A DNA stretch of 64,000 bases, taken from contig NZ_AUAM01000021.1 of NCBI RefSeq assembly GCF_000428725.1, positions 1-64,000 of the forward strand, given 5' to 3'. A model generated the notes under the pieces. That model did no database searches and had not been told where the DNA came from. It saw only the letters and a list, made by a program, of their open reading frames with translations. Source of the DNA: Psychromonas aquimarina ATCC BAA-1526. GTDB lineage: Bacteria > Pseudomonadota > Gammaproteobacteria > Enterobacterales > Psychromonadaceae. Numbering within the stretch: position 1 is the stretch's first letter; each line of letters opens with the position of its first letter. A program made the position numbers and the translations under genes. Below are positions 47,340 through 56,329 of this stretch, piece after piece.

Positions 47340-48026
47340 TATTCGGCTGCCGCTTGTTTCTGCAGATAGAGCAGGTAAGCGCCCCAGATAAAACTCAGGC
47401 AGATAATCAAACTGCCGATCACAAAGCTTATATCAGCAAGCAGTTGAGTATGCTGCAGATTTCCGGTCATAGATAATAAATTTCCCCAGTCATGGGACTC
47501 TTTGCCCAGGCCGGAGATTAAGGGAAGGGAACGACTTTGCGCGTCTGCAATGTAAGGGCTGATATCGATAAAGCTCTGACCACACCACCACAACATAATA
47601 GATGCGCCGAAATTATCTTTCTGCTGAATAGAGAAGGCGAAAAATAACATGGCCGAATTCATGAAAGGGTAAATTGACATTATGTAAAAAGGAGCCGCCG
47701 ATACTTACCCAGTCCCGCTCTCCGAAAATAAAAGAACAGCCCCAGATAAAAAACAGCACAAAAATAATAACACGGCCGTAAAAAGCCAGACTGTCCACTT
47801 TTTCGGGTACGCTGAAAAAAACATCCAGCAGCCTGGCACAGAAAGAGTCTTTTTGATCGGAGCAGTCAACATCCGGCGGCGGCTCTGTTGATAAACTTTT
47901 ATCTGAGGGAGCCTGCCATTTAGCATAGACAATACCGCAGGCCGGACACATTGCCTGATGAACTAATTTATCGTATTCATTTCGCTGATAAGCGCAGTTC
48001 GGGCAGACTGGATACTTAATGGTCAT
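47339..48026 (-). pseudogene. Broken zinc-ribbon / HExxH membrane protein gene (internal deletion)
   Basis: The upstream part (start 48026) encodes a CxxC zinc ribbon (CPNCAYQ...CPACGIVYAKW), a transmembrane helix and the metalloprotease-like HEFGHVIF. The frame is then lost and stops at 47613. Another frame resumes with AFSIQQKDNFGASIMLWWCGQSFIDISPYIAD and runs to 47339, matching the C-terminal half of the same family as I know it. About 30 residues between HVIF and AFSIQQ appear missing, so a small deletion caused the shift. Translation of the second half alone is unlikely. Confidence 0.7.
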
Positions 48027-48105
48027 TCTATTGTCCTTAATAGTCTGACAAAGATAGTACTGTGAATCAGGAAAAGCAGCTAATGCTGCTTTTTGACACT
48101 GTTAT

Positions 48106-48582
48106 TTAAGCGGCTGATATTTGCGCAACACTGGTTAAACTGTGCAGGCAGGCAAAACCACTTTCATCCAGCTCCACATGTCCTACGGTCGAGGTAGCAA
48201 ACGCAGGCACGCCGGCCGCCGGAGTTAATTCTCCAACTATATAACCAACTAGCGGCAAGTGTGAAACTATCAACAGTTTTTTCACACCGCTTGCCTGTAA
48301 CGCTAAAATCTCATTAACTGATTTTCGAGCACTTCCGCTCGGCGTTAAAAACTTAATAACCTGAACATTATCTACTTCAGGAAAAAACGGGCATACAGAG
48401 TCCCAGGTCTGCAGAGCACGCAGATAGGGGCTGACCATAACCGCATCAAACGTTATGCCGCCGGCAGCTAAATAAGCGGCCATTTTTTCTGATTCTGTGC
48501 GCCCAACCGAGGTCAGAGCCCGTTCAGCATCCGAACAAGCCATCATTTCCGCCTGCCCATGGCGCATAATATAAATCTGCAT
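48106..48582 (-). CDS. sixA: SixA, phosphohistidine phosphatase
   Basis: This 158-aa protein of the histidine phosphatase superfamily opens MQIYIMRHGQAE with the catalytic RHG (His8). It has VMVSPYLRALQTW and the second catalytic histidine in LIVSHLPLVGYIV. SixA removes phosphate from HPt domains; in E. coli it acts on ArcB and the nitrogen PTS. It is probably monocistronic. Confidence 0.93.
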   Translation of the reverse strand: MQIYIMRHGQAEMMACSDAERALTSVGRTESEKMAAYLAAGGITFDAVMVSPYLRALQTWDSVCPFFPEVDNVQVIKFLTPSGSARKSVNEILALQASGVKKLLIVSHLPLVGYIVGELTPAAGVPAFATSTVGHVELDESGFACLHSLTSVAQISAA

Positions 48583-48691
48583 AACGCTCTCCTCGAGCTA
48601 TAAAAAAAAGCCCCGCTGTAAGAATACAGGGAGCTTATCAATAATTGCTTTATTTCAATAGTGCTTTTGCGCTAGCGAACAATAATTGTGA

Positions 48692-48832
48692 TTAATCTTC
48701 GACGGGAGTATCACCGGACACTTTTAAAATTGCCACTGCAGCAAGAAATACACCGATAAAACCAGCGACAAATATCGTCGGCATAGCTAAATAACCGAGA
48801 GTATGCCAAATAATCGATTCCAATTCGCTCAT
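48692..48832 (-). CDS. 46-aa membrane mini-protein, TIGR02808-like
   Basis: The ATG at 48832 has an excellent ribosome site, AAGGA, six bases upstream. The peptide opens MSELESIIWHTLGYLAMPTI and continues with a hydrophobic helix (FVAGFIGVFLAAVAIL) and an acidic tail ending VED. The pattern matches the short TIGR02808 family of vibrios and relatives, whose function is unknown. It is divergent from the moxR operon and downstream of no obvious partner. Confidence 0.75.
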   Translation of the reverse strand: MSELESIIWHTLGYLAMPTIFVAGFIGVFLAAVAILKVSGDTPVED

Positions 48833-49071
48833 TTTAATTCCTTAAATTTAGTTAAATTAGATAAGAGTTTGTTAATGATACGTAAATAAGTCCTAAAAAA
48901 ACATGTGCAAAATCATAAAAATCAGGATTAACAGACTTTTGACGACTGCCCTAATAATATTATTACTTCAAGCGTCTTTAATTAACAGGTAATTATGGAA
49001 CTTTTTAATCTTGAAGTTGACTGTTATTGGCAGTATATTTTTCATTCTCTTTATTTAAGCAGATTATAATC

Positions 49072-50031
49072 ATGGCAAAACAACAACTTAATGCGTTACG
49101 AACTTACCTTAATAAAATGATTTTAGGACAGAGTGAACTGGTAGACGGTTTATTGATTGCTTTGTTAGCAGACGGTCACATTCTTGTTGAAAGCCCGCCG
49201 GGACTGGCTAAAACCCGTGCGATCAATGCATTGTCCGACGGTATTGAGGGTGATTTTCACCGTATTCAGTTTACCCCGGATTTATTACCCTCTGACTTAA
49301 CCGGCACAGATATATTCCGTCAGGAAACCGGAGAATTTATTTTTGAAAAAGGCCCGCTGTTTCATAATTTAATTCTAGCCGATGAAATAAACCGCGCACC
49401 GGCAAAGGTACAGTCTGCGTTATTAGAAGCGATGGCCGAACATCAGATCACTGTTGGTAAAAAGACCTATAAACTGCCGGAGCTTTTTCTGGTAATGGCA
49501 ACGCAGAATCCGCTTGAGCAGGAAGGAACGTACCCGCTTCCAGAAGCACAGTTAGACCGTTTTATTATGCATCTTGAGCTGGATTACCCGGATGCACTGA
49601 CAGAAAAAGAGATTTTAAAACTCAATCAGAAAGAGATATTAAAAGAAAAAATTGCCGAAGTGACTCCTCTGCTTAATGAGCAGATTTTTGCAGTTCGTCA
49701 GGAAATAATGAACATCACTATTGCCCCGCATTTAGAGCAGTATCTGATTGATCTGATTATCGCAACACGCCAGCCGGCACGTTACGGTGAACAGTTAAAC
49801 GAATGGATAAGTTACGGTGCCAGCCCCCGTGCAACCATTGCATTAATGCGTACGGCAAAAGCCCGCGCATGGTTAGATAACCGAGATTACGTGATGCCCG
49901 ATGATATTATTCAAAATCTCTATCCGGTTTTACGCCACCGCCTTATTTTAAGTTACGAAGCAGAAGCACAGGGTGTTAATGCCAACCGTGTCATTAAAGA
50001 GATTATTAATCAGGTAGCGATTCCAGCCTAA
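49072..50031 (+). CDS. MoxR family AAA+ ATPase
   Basis: The start at the ATG at 49072 (MAKQQLNALR, 319 aa) is preferred over an in-frame TTG at 49027. The AAA+ core shows VESPPGLAKTRAI (Walker A-like), LILADEINRAPAKVQSALLEAM (Walker B), NPLEQEGTYPLPEAQLDRF (sensor 1) and the lid. MoxR ATPases are chaperone-like partners of VWA proteins. It heads the operon that continues with DUF58 and the Bat proteins; its stop overlaps the next start (TAATG). Confidence 0.94.
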   Translation: MAKQQLNALRTYLNKMILGQSELVDGLLIALLADGHILVESPPGLAKTRAINALSDGIEGDFHRIQFTPDLLPSDLTGTDIFRQETGEFIFEKGPLFHNLILADEINRAPAKVQSALLEAMAEHQITVGKKTYKLPELFLVMATQNPLEQEGTYPLPEAQLDRFIMHLELDYPDALTEKEILKLNQKEILKEKIAEVTPLLNEQIFAVRQEIMNITIAPHLEQYLIDLIIATRQPARYGEQLNEWISYGASPRATIALMRTAKARAWLDNRDYVMPDDIIQNLYPVLRHRLILSYEAEAQGVNANRVIKEIINQVAIPA

Positions 50032-50975
50032 TGAATACCACTAAACCAAAGATATTTGCCGACACGCCCTATCAGACGGGGATCAACGTCAGCTTAAATG
50101 AACTGCTCAGCTATAAAAAGCAGGCTAAGCTGCAGCTGCAGCCGGCGGCTAAAGCGGCTTATCGGCAGCTGTCCGGAAATTATCTGGCAAAAATTAAAGG
50201 TCGCGGCATGGAGTTTGCCGAAGTACGCCATTATCAGGCCGGAGATGATGTGCGCACCATCGACTGGTCTGTAACCGCGCGCACCGGCAAGGCACATACT
50301 AAATTATTTCAGGAAGAAAAAGAGCGCCCGGTTTTTATTTTATTAGATCTTTCCGACAGTATGATTTTCGGCAGTCAGTTTGTTTTTAAATCTGTACAGG
50401 CCTGTCATCTGGCGGCCCTGCTCAGCTGGCAGGCAAAACAGCGTAATGACCGCCTCGGCGGCATTGTCTTTAATCAGCAGAAAGCAGCTGAATTAAAACC
50501 GACCGGCAGAAATAAAGGTCTGATGACTTTCCTTCATCAAAGTGAACAGTTATGTACCACTCAGGCATTTAAAACCACAGCGGCTGCGCAGTCCTTGTTC
50601 GTGCAGCTGAAACGCCTTTCCCGTCTGGTGCAGACAGGCAGCCAGGTGCATTTAATCAGTGATTTTTCACAGCTTGATGGACCCTGCCGGAAATTAATCA
50701 GTCAAATTCGCCGTCATAATCAGATCAACGCCTGGCAGATCAGCGATCCGCTGGAGCAGGTTCTGCCAGAAGATGTACAGCAGACGAACCTGAAAGTAAA
50801 CAGCCTCTACGGAAGCGGCTTTTTTAAACAGAAAAATGCTTTACAAGAATATCAGGAGGCTGCTTGTGAACGTCAGCAGAATGTCGTTAACACCTTTCTG
50901 AAATACGGCATTCCACTTTACCCGATATCAGCTTCCAGCTCATTAATGGAGCAGTTTCATGCCCCCGAACGATAA
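50031..50975 (+). CDS. DUF58 domain protein
   Basis: This 314-aa protein has the DUF58 hallmark GRGMEFAEVRHYQAGDDVRTIDWSVTARTG and a VWA-like metal site LLDLSDSM. DUF58 proteins are constant partners of MoxR ATPases. Its start overlaps the moxR stop by one base and its end overlaps the next gene by 17 bp, so translation is coupled. It has no signal peptide, so it is likely cytoplasmic or membrane-associated. Confidence 0.93.
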   Translation: MNTTKPKIFADTPYQTGINVSLNELLSYKKQAKLQLQPAAKAAYRQLSGNYLAKIKGRGMEFAEVRHYQAGDDVRTIDWSVTARTGKAHTKLFQEEKERPVFILLDLSDSMIFGSQFVFKSVQACHLAALLSWQAKQRNDRLGGIVFNQQKAAELKPTGRNKGLMTFLHQSEQLCTTQAFKTTAAAQSLFVQLKRLSRLVQTGSQVHLISDFSQLDGPCRKLISQIRRHNQINAWQISDPLEQVLPEDVQQTNLKVNSLYGSGFFKQKNALQEYQEAACERQQNVVNTFLKYGIPLYPISASSSLMEQFHAPER

Positions 50976-51456
50976 CCAGAATCCGCTTGCTCAGCTGCAC
51001 GGCATTATAGATCCGGATACAGCATCTTCCTGGCCTCCGCCCTTTATTTACTGGCTGCTGGCAGTACTCGTTATTATTTTACTAGCGGCTGCGGTATATT
51101 TTTTCAAAAAATATAAAGAAAAAAAAGAACTGCAGAAAAAAGCGCTGCAGGAACTAAATCAGTTAAATAGCAGCAAGGGCAGTTTTGCCTCCTTAAATCA
51201 GCTGTTAAAAGGCACTGCCCTGCTGTATTTTCCAAGGTCTGAGGTCGCTTCGCTGCACGGTGAATTGTGGTTTGAATTTTTACAAAACTATTCAGCGGAA
51301 ACTATTTTCCAAGATAAACAAACGTTTAGCAGACGCCTTTATCACAGCACTGCACAGCCCTGCAGTGCGGATGATTTTCAGCAGGCTGGAAACTGGATAA
51401 AAAATTTACCGCATCAGATTAAAAAACAACAAAAAGAGAGCAGTAAAAATGTTTGA
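50959..51456 (+). CDS. DUF4381 family membrane protein
   Basis: This 165-aa protein has the family opening NDNQNPLAQLHGIIDPDTASSWPP and one transmembrane helix (FIYWLLAVLVIILLAAAVYFF). A short charged cytoplasmic domain contains LYFPRSEVASLHGELWFEFLQ. It always sits between DUF58 and BatA in this operon type. It overlaps both neighbours by 8-17 bp. Confidence 0.9.
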   Translation: MPPNDNQNPLAQLHGIIDPDTASSWPPPFIYWLLAVLVIILLAAAVYFFKKYKEKKELQKKALQELNQLNSSKGSFASLNQLLKGTALLYFPRSEVASLHGELWFEFLQNYSAETIFQDKQTFSRRLYHSTAQPCSADDFQQAGNWIKNLPHQIKKQQKESSKNV

Positions 51457-52432
51457 GTTTGTTTATCTATGGATTTTCCTGCTGTTACCTCTGCCCCTGG
51501 TTTTCCGCTATTTCTTAAGCGCACAAAAACGTACCTATACCCAGGTGTGGATCCCGCTGGCCAAGGGATTAAGCGGCGAACAGTCACAAAATCAGCGCAC
51601 TAACTTAAGCGCCTTTATTCCCTGGTTAGTATGGCTTTTATTACTCAGCGCATTAGCCAAACCTATCTGGTTTGGAGAGCCTGTTCGCCTGCAGCAGCAG
51701 AGCCGCGATATGATTTTATCGCTGGATCTGTCGGGCAGTATGCAGGAAGTAGATATGCCCTTAAACGGCAAACAGGTCGAGCGTTTAACCCTGGTAAAAG
51801 ATCTGTTGAAAACCTTTATTGATAAACGTCACGGCGACCGTTTAGGTTTAATTTTATTTGCCGATCACGCCTATTTACAAACACCGCTGACTTTTGATCT
51901 CAACACCATACAGCAGATGGTTGATGAAGCAGAAATAGGTTTAGTCGGGCAGCGTACCGCAATTGGGGAATCCATTGCTATGGGCATTAAACGCTTTGTT
52001 GAAAATAAAAATGAGCAGCGGGTGCTTATTTTAATTACCGACGGTGCAAATACCGCCGGCACCATAAAGCCGCTTACGGCAGCTAAACAAGCGGCTAAAA
52101 ACAATATCACTATTTACACTATCGGCATTGGTGCCGATGAAATGATTAAACGGGGCCTGTTTGGTAAACAGCGCATCAATCCGTCCGCAGATTTAGATGA
52201 AAAAACCTTAACAGAAATCGCCCAATTAACCGGCGGCTTGTATTTTAGAGCAAGAAACCAGGATGAATTACAAGACATCTACCAGAAGATTAATAAATTA
52301 GAGCCTATTGACAGCGATTTCTTAGAATTTCGTCCGGAAAAAGACCTCTTTTACTGGCCCTTATCGGGCGCTCTTTTAGTCCTGTTTTTATTTGCTTTAT
52401 ATTTTAAATTAAGAGGCCGTTATGCTGCCTGA
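51449..52432 (+). CDS. batA: BatA-like VWA domain protein
   Basis: This 327-aa protein has two N-terminal helices (FVYLWIFLLLPLPLVFRYF; FIPWLVWLLLLSALA), a VWA domain with MIDAS DLSGSMQEVD, TAIGESIAMGIKRF and ITDGANTAG, and a C-terminal helix (FYWPLSGALLVLFLFAL). It is part of the Bat (aerotolerance) membrane complex with MoxR. Confidence 0.93.
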   Translation: MFEFVYLWIFLLLPLPLVFRYFLSAQKRTYTQVWIPLAKGLSGEQSQNQRTNLSAFIPWLVWLLLLSALAKPIWFGEPVRLQQQSRDMILSLDLSGSMQEVDMPLNGKQVERLTLVKDLLKTFIDKRHGDRLGLILFADHAYLQTPLTFDLNTIQQMVDEAEIGLVGQRTAIGESIAMGIKRFVENKNEQRVLILITDGANTAGTIKPLTAAKQAAKNNITIYTIGIGADEMIKRGLFGKQRINPSADLDEKTLTEIAQLTGGLYFRARNQDELQDIYQKINKLEPIDSDFLEFRPEKDLFYWPLSGALLVLFLFALYFKLRGRYAA

Positions 52433-54392
52433 AACCACCTTTATACCGCTAGAATTTTTACGTCCAGCCTGGCTGCTGGGAATAATTGTTGTATTTTTAT
52501 TCTCACTGCTGCGTTACCGGAGCACTAAAAATAATCAGGGACAAACCTTGATTGCCCCGCATTTAAGCAAAAATCTGGTAAGTGCCCCGGATAAGTCTAA
52601 TGCAGGACAATTCGCTTTCACTGCACTGGCTGTCATTGCCTGTATCTCTTTATCCGGTCCGAGCTGGCGTCAGCTGGAGCTTCCGGTTTATGAAATGGAA
52701 AAAGCCCAGGTTGTTGTTTTAGACCTTTCCTATTCAATGTATGCAACAGATGCAAAACCCAGCCGCTTAACGCAGGCCAAGTATAAAGCCATCGATCTGA
52801 TCAAAAAATGGAGTGAAGGTGAAAAAGGCTTAATTACCTACGCAGGGGATGCTTTTACCATTTCGCCGTTAACCGTTGACGGGAATTCCATTATTAATCA
52901 TATTCCGCATCTCTCACCGGAGATAATGCCGGTAAGCGGCTCGCGCGCAGATCTGGCCTTAGAAAAAGCAATAGAGCTGATGACTAACGCCGGCTACAAA
53001 CAGGGACATATTGTTTTTCTCAGCGATGATATTGATAAACAAACTGCAGAGAAAATGATCAAAGAGCTGAAAGGCAGTGACTGGGTTGTTTCAATTTTAG
53101 CCATGGCAACCCCGAAAGGTGCGCCGATAAAACTGCCCGACGGTTCATTATTAAAGGATGAAAACGGCAGCATAGTTGTTCCTAAATTAAAGGGTAAACC
53201 TTTTTACGATATCACCCGTGCCAGCGGCGGCATGTATTTAACCTTTACTAATACGGCTGAAGATGTCGACAAATTAGCACAGCATTTCTCTGTTAAAGAG
53301 GCGCGGAAAAATACATCACAGCAGTCCGCTAAAAATGAGATGGTCATAGACGACGGTTACTGGCTGGCCTTTTTATTACTGCCTTTATTCCTGCTGCTGT
53401 TTAGAAAAGGAGTCTTCTACGTGCTGCTTATAAGTGTCTCTCTGCAGCTGTCCAGCCCGAAAGTAGAAGCTTCTGTGTGGAAGAATAATCAGCAGAACGC
53501 ATTTCAGGCTTATCAAGATAAAGACTATCAGAAAGCAGTTGAACTATATGAAGACCCTCTCAATAAAGGCGCCGCCTATTATCAGAATAAGCAGTATAAA
53601 GAAGCCTTAGCCTCCTTTACCCAGGCTGCCGCTGAAACACCTGAAAACGCAGATGCATTTTATAACCAGGGCAACAGTTATGCACAGCTGAAGGAAATTG
53701 ATAAAGCGATCCGCTCTTATCAAAAAGCACTTACTCTCCGGCCTGATTTTCAACAAGCACAAGACAATAAAAAACTCCTTGAAGATCTAAAAAAACAGCA
53801 GCAGGAGCAGAAAGACAAACAGCAAAGCAGCGAACAGCAGGAAAGCGACCAGCAGCAAAGCGACCAGCAGAGCAGCGAACAGCAGGACAGCGAACAGCAG
53901 CAAAGCGAACAGCAGAGCAGCGACCAGCAGCAAAGCGAACAGCAGAGCAGCGACCAGCAGCAAAGCGAACAGCAGCAAAGCGACCAGCAGCAAAGCGAAC
54001 AGCAGCAAAGCGAACAGCAGGACAGCGAACAGCAGGACAGCGAGCAGCAAAGCGAACAGCAAAGCAGCGAGCAGCAGAACAGCGAACAGCAGAACAGCGA
54101 ACAGCAGAGCAGCGAGCAGCAGGACAGCGAACAGCTGGAAAAAGAAGCACAGGAACAGCCTGCACAAACTGAGCAGGAAACTGAGCAGGAAACTGAGCAG
54201 AAGGATCAGCAGCAGCTCAATGCATTACAAGAAAGCGGCGAAGTTAACCAAGAGTTAGAGCAGCTGCCGAACTGGCTGAAAAATATGCCCGACGATCCCT
54301 CTTTATTACTTAAAAACAAAATGCGTCTTGAATATCGAAAAAGGGCTTTATCACAGCCGGTAAAACAAGAAAATAACGGAGCTATCTGGTAA
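52422..54392 (+). CDS. batB: BatB/BatC fusion-like VWA-TPR protein with Q/S-rich tail
   Basis: This 656-aa protein has a VWA domain with MIDAS DLSYSMYATD (residues about 100-109). A third transmembrane region lies at about 310-345. TPR repeats at about 350-450 (YYQNKQYKEALASFTQAA; AFYNQGNSYAQLKEIDKAIRSYQKAL) are followed by a roughly 105-residue Gln/Ser/Asp/Glu repeat (residues about 467-572). It combines BatB-type VWA with a BatC-type TPR in one chain, a common arrangement. A conserved C-terminal module (LPNWLKNMPDDPSLLLKNKM) follows the repeat. It overlaps its neighbours by 1-11 bp. Confidence 0.92.
   Translation: MLPETTFIPLEFLRPAWLLGIIVVFLFSLLRYRSTKNNQGQTLIAPHLSKNLVSAPDKSNAGQFAFTALAVIACISLSGPSWRQLELPVYEMEKAQVVVLDLSYSMYATDAKPSRLTQAKYKAIDLIKKWSEGEKGLITYAGDAFTISPLTVDGNSIINHIPHLSPEIMPVSGSRADLALEKAIELMTNAGYKQGHIVFLSDDIDKQTAEKMIKELKGSDWVVSILAMATPKGAPIKLPDGSLLKDENGSIVVPKLKGKPFYDITRASGGMYLTFTNTAEDVDKLAQHFSVKEARKNTSQQSAKNEMVIDDGYWLAFLLLPLFLLLFRKGVFYVLLISVSLQLSSPKVEASVWKNNQQNAFQAYQDKDYQKAVELYEDPLNKGAAYYQNKQYKEALASFTQAAAETPENADAFYNQGNSYAQLKEIDKAIRSYQKALTLRPDFQQAQDNKKLLEDLKKQQQEQKDKQQSSEQQESDQQQSDQQSSEQQDSEQQQSEQQSSDQQQSEQQSSDQQQSEQQQSDQQQSEQQQSEQQDSEQQDSEQQSEQQSSEQQNSEQQNSEQQSSEQQDSEQLEKEAQEQPAQTEQETEQETEQKDQQQLNALQESGEVNQELEQLPNWLKNMPDDPSLLLKNKMRLEYRKRALSQPVKQENNGAIW
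53818..54136 (+). repeat. Tandem Gln/Ser repeat array inside batB
   Basis: About 320 bp consist of 12- to 15-bp units built on AGCGAACAGCAG and AGCGACCAGCAG with interspersed CAGCAA and GGACAG variants. They encode SEQQ, SDQQ, QQDS and QQNS. The register varies but the frame is kept. The repeat is likely to vary in length between strains by slippage or recombination. It forms a flexible, hydrophilic linker or tail. Confidence 0.9.
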
Positions 54393-56086
54393 TGAAAATA
54401 TTATTTACAATTATTACAAGCCTATTTTTATCACTGTTTATTCACCAAAGTGTGTCAGCAGCACAGGTACAGGTGCAGACATCGGTCAGTGATCATTCCG
54501 TATATTTAGGCGATATGTTTACATTAACTATCGAAATAAACAGCACCAGCTCAGACTATCAGCTGGACACTCGTCCTTTAGAAAAAGACTTTACCGTTTA
54601 TCGTCCTTCGAAAAGTCAGCAAAGCAAATTAATCAATGGTAAATTTACCCAGCTCACCCAGTGGCAGGTCACCCTGCAGGCAAAAGCAATAGGTACCTTT
54701 ACCATTCCCGCTTTAAAAATCGGTTCGCTAAGCAGTAAAAAAATAGCCATTAGCGTCGAAAAACCCTCTGCACAGGCAACAACAAGCAAAGATAATGTCG
54801 TGTTTATAGAAAACAGCATCAATCGAGAGACCCTTTACCTGGGGCAGCCGCTGATATTTACCACTAAGATTTTTCTTTCACAAAACAGTAATGAATTAAA
54901 CCTGCTGAATCCGACTTTAGATGATGCTGATATTGAAGTTTACGGAGAAGATAAAAACGGCCAGACAATCCGCAACGGTATCCGTTATAAAACCATCACC
55001 CGAAAGTACCAGATAACCGCTAATAAAGCCGGTGATTTTACCATCAACTCGCCCCTTTTAACCGGCAGCCTGCGTAAAACGGTTCGTGTCAATGACTGGA
55101 ATAACCGGATTATTGCCGATCCCATTAATATTCGCGGTGACAGCCTGAAAGTGACCATCAAGGAAAAACCAGCGAACTATCAGGGAGAATGGCTGATCAG
55201 CGATGATGTTCGTCTGGTTGAAAATCAGAGTCTGGACGGCCAGAGCTACCGCGTCGGAGAGCCGATCACCCGCAGCATCGCACTGCAGGTCGCTTCAATT
55301 AATAAAGACAAGCTGCCGGTGATTAATTTCAATTATCCGAAAAGTCTGCGTTTTTATCCGGATCAGGATGAATTAAAGGAAGGCCAGGCAAACGATCTGC
55401 TCTATGCACAGCGCACCCTGCGTCATGCGATCATCCCGGATCAAAGCGGTCAGCTTATCCTGCCGGAAATAAAAGTGCCATGGTGGAACAGCCGCACAGA
55501 TAAACAGGAATTTGCTGTTTTACCCGCACAGACATTAACCATTCTGCCGGCAGAAAAAGAGCAGACAGCCGAAGAGAGAAACACGGTACCGCAGGCGGCT
55601 CCCGCGGTAGATACACCACAGGAAGCACCTGCAGTTGCTGCTGCAGATAACAGCGCTGTAGTTATATGGCAGGTTATTTCTGCTGTACTGTTATTTTTAC
55701 TATTCATATTAGCGGCTTATCATTACTCTTACCGACGAAAGGCAGCCGCAGAGCAAAGTCCCCCTGCTCCTCCTCCCTTAAACCAGGAGCTTGTGAGCCT
55801 GCATAATACGTTGCAGAAACAGGATGCGCCTCTTATTTACCAGGCACTGTTAAGCTATGCTCAGAGTGAATATCAGCAGCTGAAAAGCCTGTCACAACTG
55901 CCTGATTATCTGAATTTAAATGCTCAGGATAAAAAACAGTTAGCTGATGAAATTAAAAAATTAGAAAACCGCTGCAGTGATCCGTCTATTACCTGGGATG
56001 CAGTGCAGTTAAGTCAGCTAATTAAAAAACATCGGCAGCATAAACCGCACAGCAGCGACAGTAAGGTTATGAATATCAACCCGTAA
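54392..56086 (+). CDS. batD: BatD family protein (oxygen tolerance)
   Basis: This 564-aa protein has a signal peptide (FLSLFIHQSVSA-AQVQV). The extracytoplasmic domains include BatD-type DHSVYLGDMFTLTIEI, FTVYRPSKSQQSKLINGKFTQLTQW and LILPEIKVPWWN. A C-terminal transmembrane helix at about 425-447 (VIWQVISAVLLFLLFILAAYHY) and a cytoplasmic helical tail with a polyproline stretch follow. It closes the operon; its ATG overlaps the batB stop. A 12-bp inverted repeat follows it. Confidence 0.92.
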   Translation: MKILFTIITSLFLSLFIHQSVSAAQVQVQTSVSDHSVYLGDMFTLTIEINSTSSDYQLDTRPLEKDFTVYRPSKSQQSKLINGKFTQLTQWQVTLQAKAIGTFTIPALKIGSLSSKKIAISVEKPSAQATTSKDNVVFIENSINRETLYLGQPLIFTTKIFLSQNSNELNLLNPTLDDADIEVYGEDKNGQTIRNGIRYKTITRKYQITANKAGDFTINSPLLTGSLRKTVRVNDWNNRIIADPINIRGDSLKVTIKEKPANYQGEWLISDDVRLVENQSLDGQSYRVGEPITRSIALQVASINKDKLPVINFNYPKSLRFYPDQDELKEGQANDLLYAQRTLRHAIIPDQSGQLILPEIKVPWWNSRTDKQEFAVLPAQTLTILPAEKEQTAEERNTVPQAAPAVDTPQEAPAVAAADNSAVVIWQVISAVLLFLLFILAAYHYSYRRKAAAEQSPPAPPPLNQELVSLHNTLQKQDAPLIYQALLSYAQSEYQQLKSLSQLPDYLNLNAQDKKQLADEIKKLENRCSDPSITWDAVQLSQLIKKHRQHKPHSSDSKVMNINP

Positions 56087-56102
56087 TTATGTATGTTTTT
56101 TG

Positions 56103-56144
56103 AACAGCAAACATATTTGTATCATGATTAACATGTTTGCTGTT
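56103..56144 (+). terminator. Inverted repeat after batD
   Basis: AACAGCAAACAT at 56103-56114 and ATGTTTGCTGTT at 56133-56144 form a perfect 12-bp stem with an 18-base loop. No T-run follows, so it may be a Rho-assisted end or an operator. It lies 17 bases after the batD stop. Confidence 0.5.
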
Positions 56145-56329
56145 GGAAAATCACACTTTTTGTTTATTTAACAAACGATATTGTGAGAGAACTCTTGTAA
56201 CAGTTAACAATTTCGTAACAAACTGGAGTTTCATATATTCTTTTCTATGCTTGATTAATCAATCGAAAGTAAGGTTTTCACTTTCCATATATTGAAATTG
56301 ATATCAATAACATAGACAAGGATATAAAA

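Noticed and set aside
47339..47680. Separate 113-codon gene
   Set aside because: Its sequence continues the upstream broken gene; the first codons are out-of-frame with the family and no ribosome site is seen.
49027..49071. TTG start for moxR
   Set aside because: The peptide before the ATG at 49072 is unlike MoxR N-termini and TTG has no good ribosome site.
53818..54136. Possible CRISPR array
   Set aside because: Units are 12-15 bp, in frame and protein-coding; there are no spacers or cas genes.
53731..54165. Two long antisense frames rich in Ala/Arg/Leu/Val
   Set aside because: They are by-products of the tandem repeat in batB.
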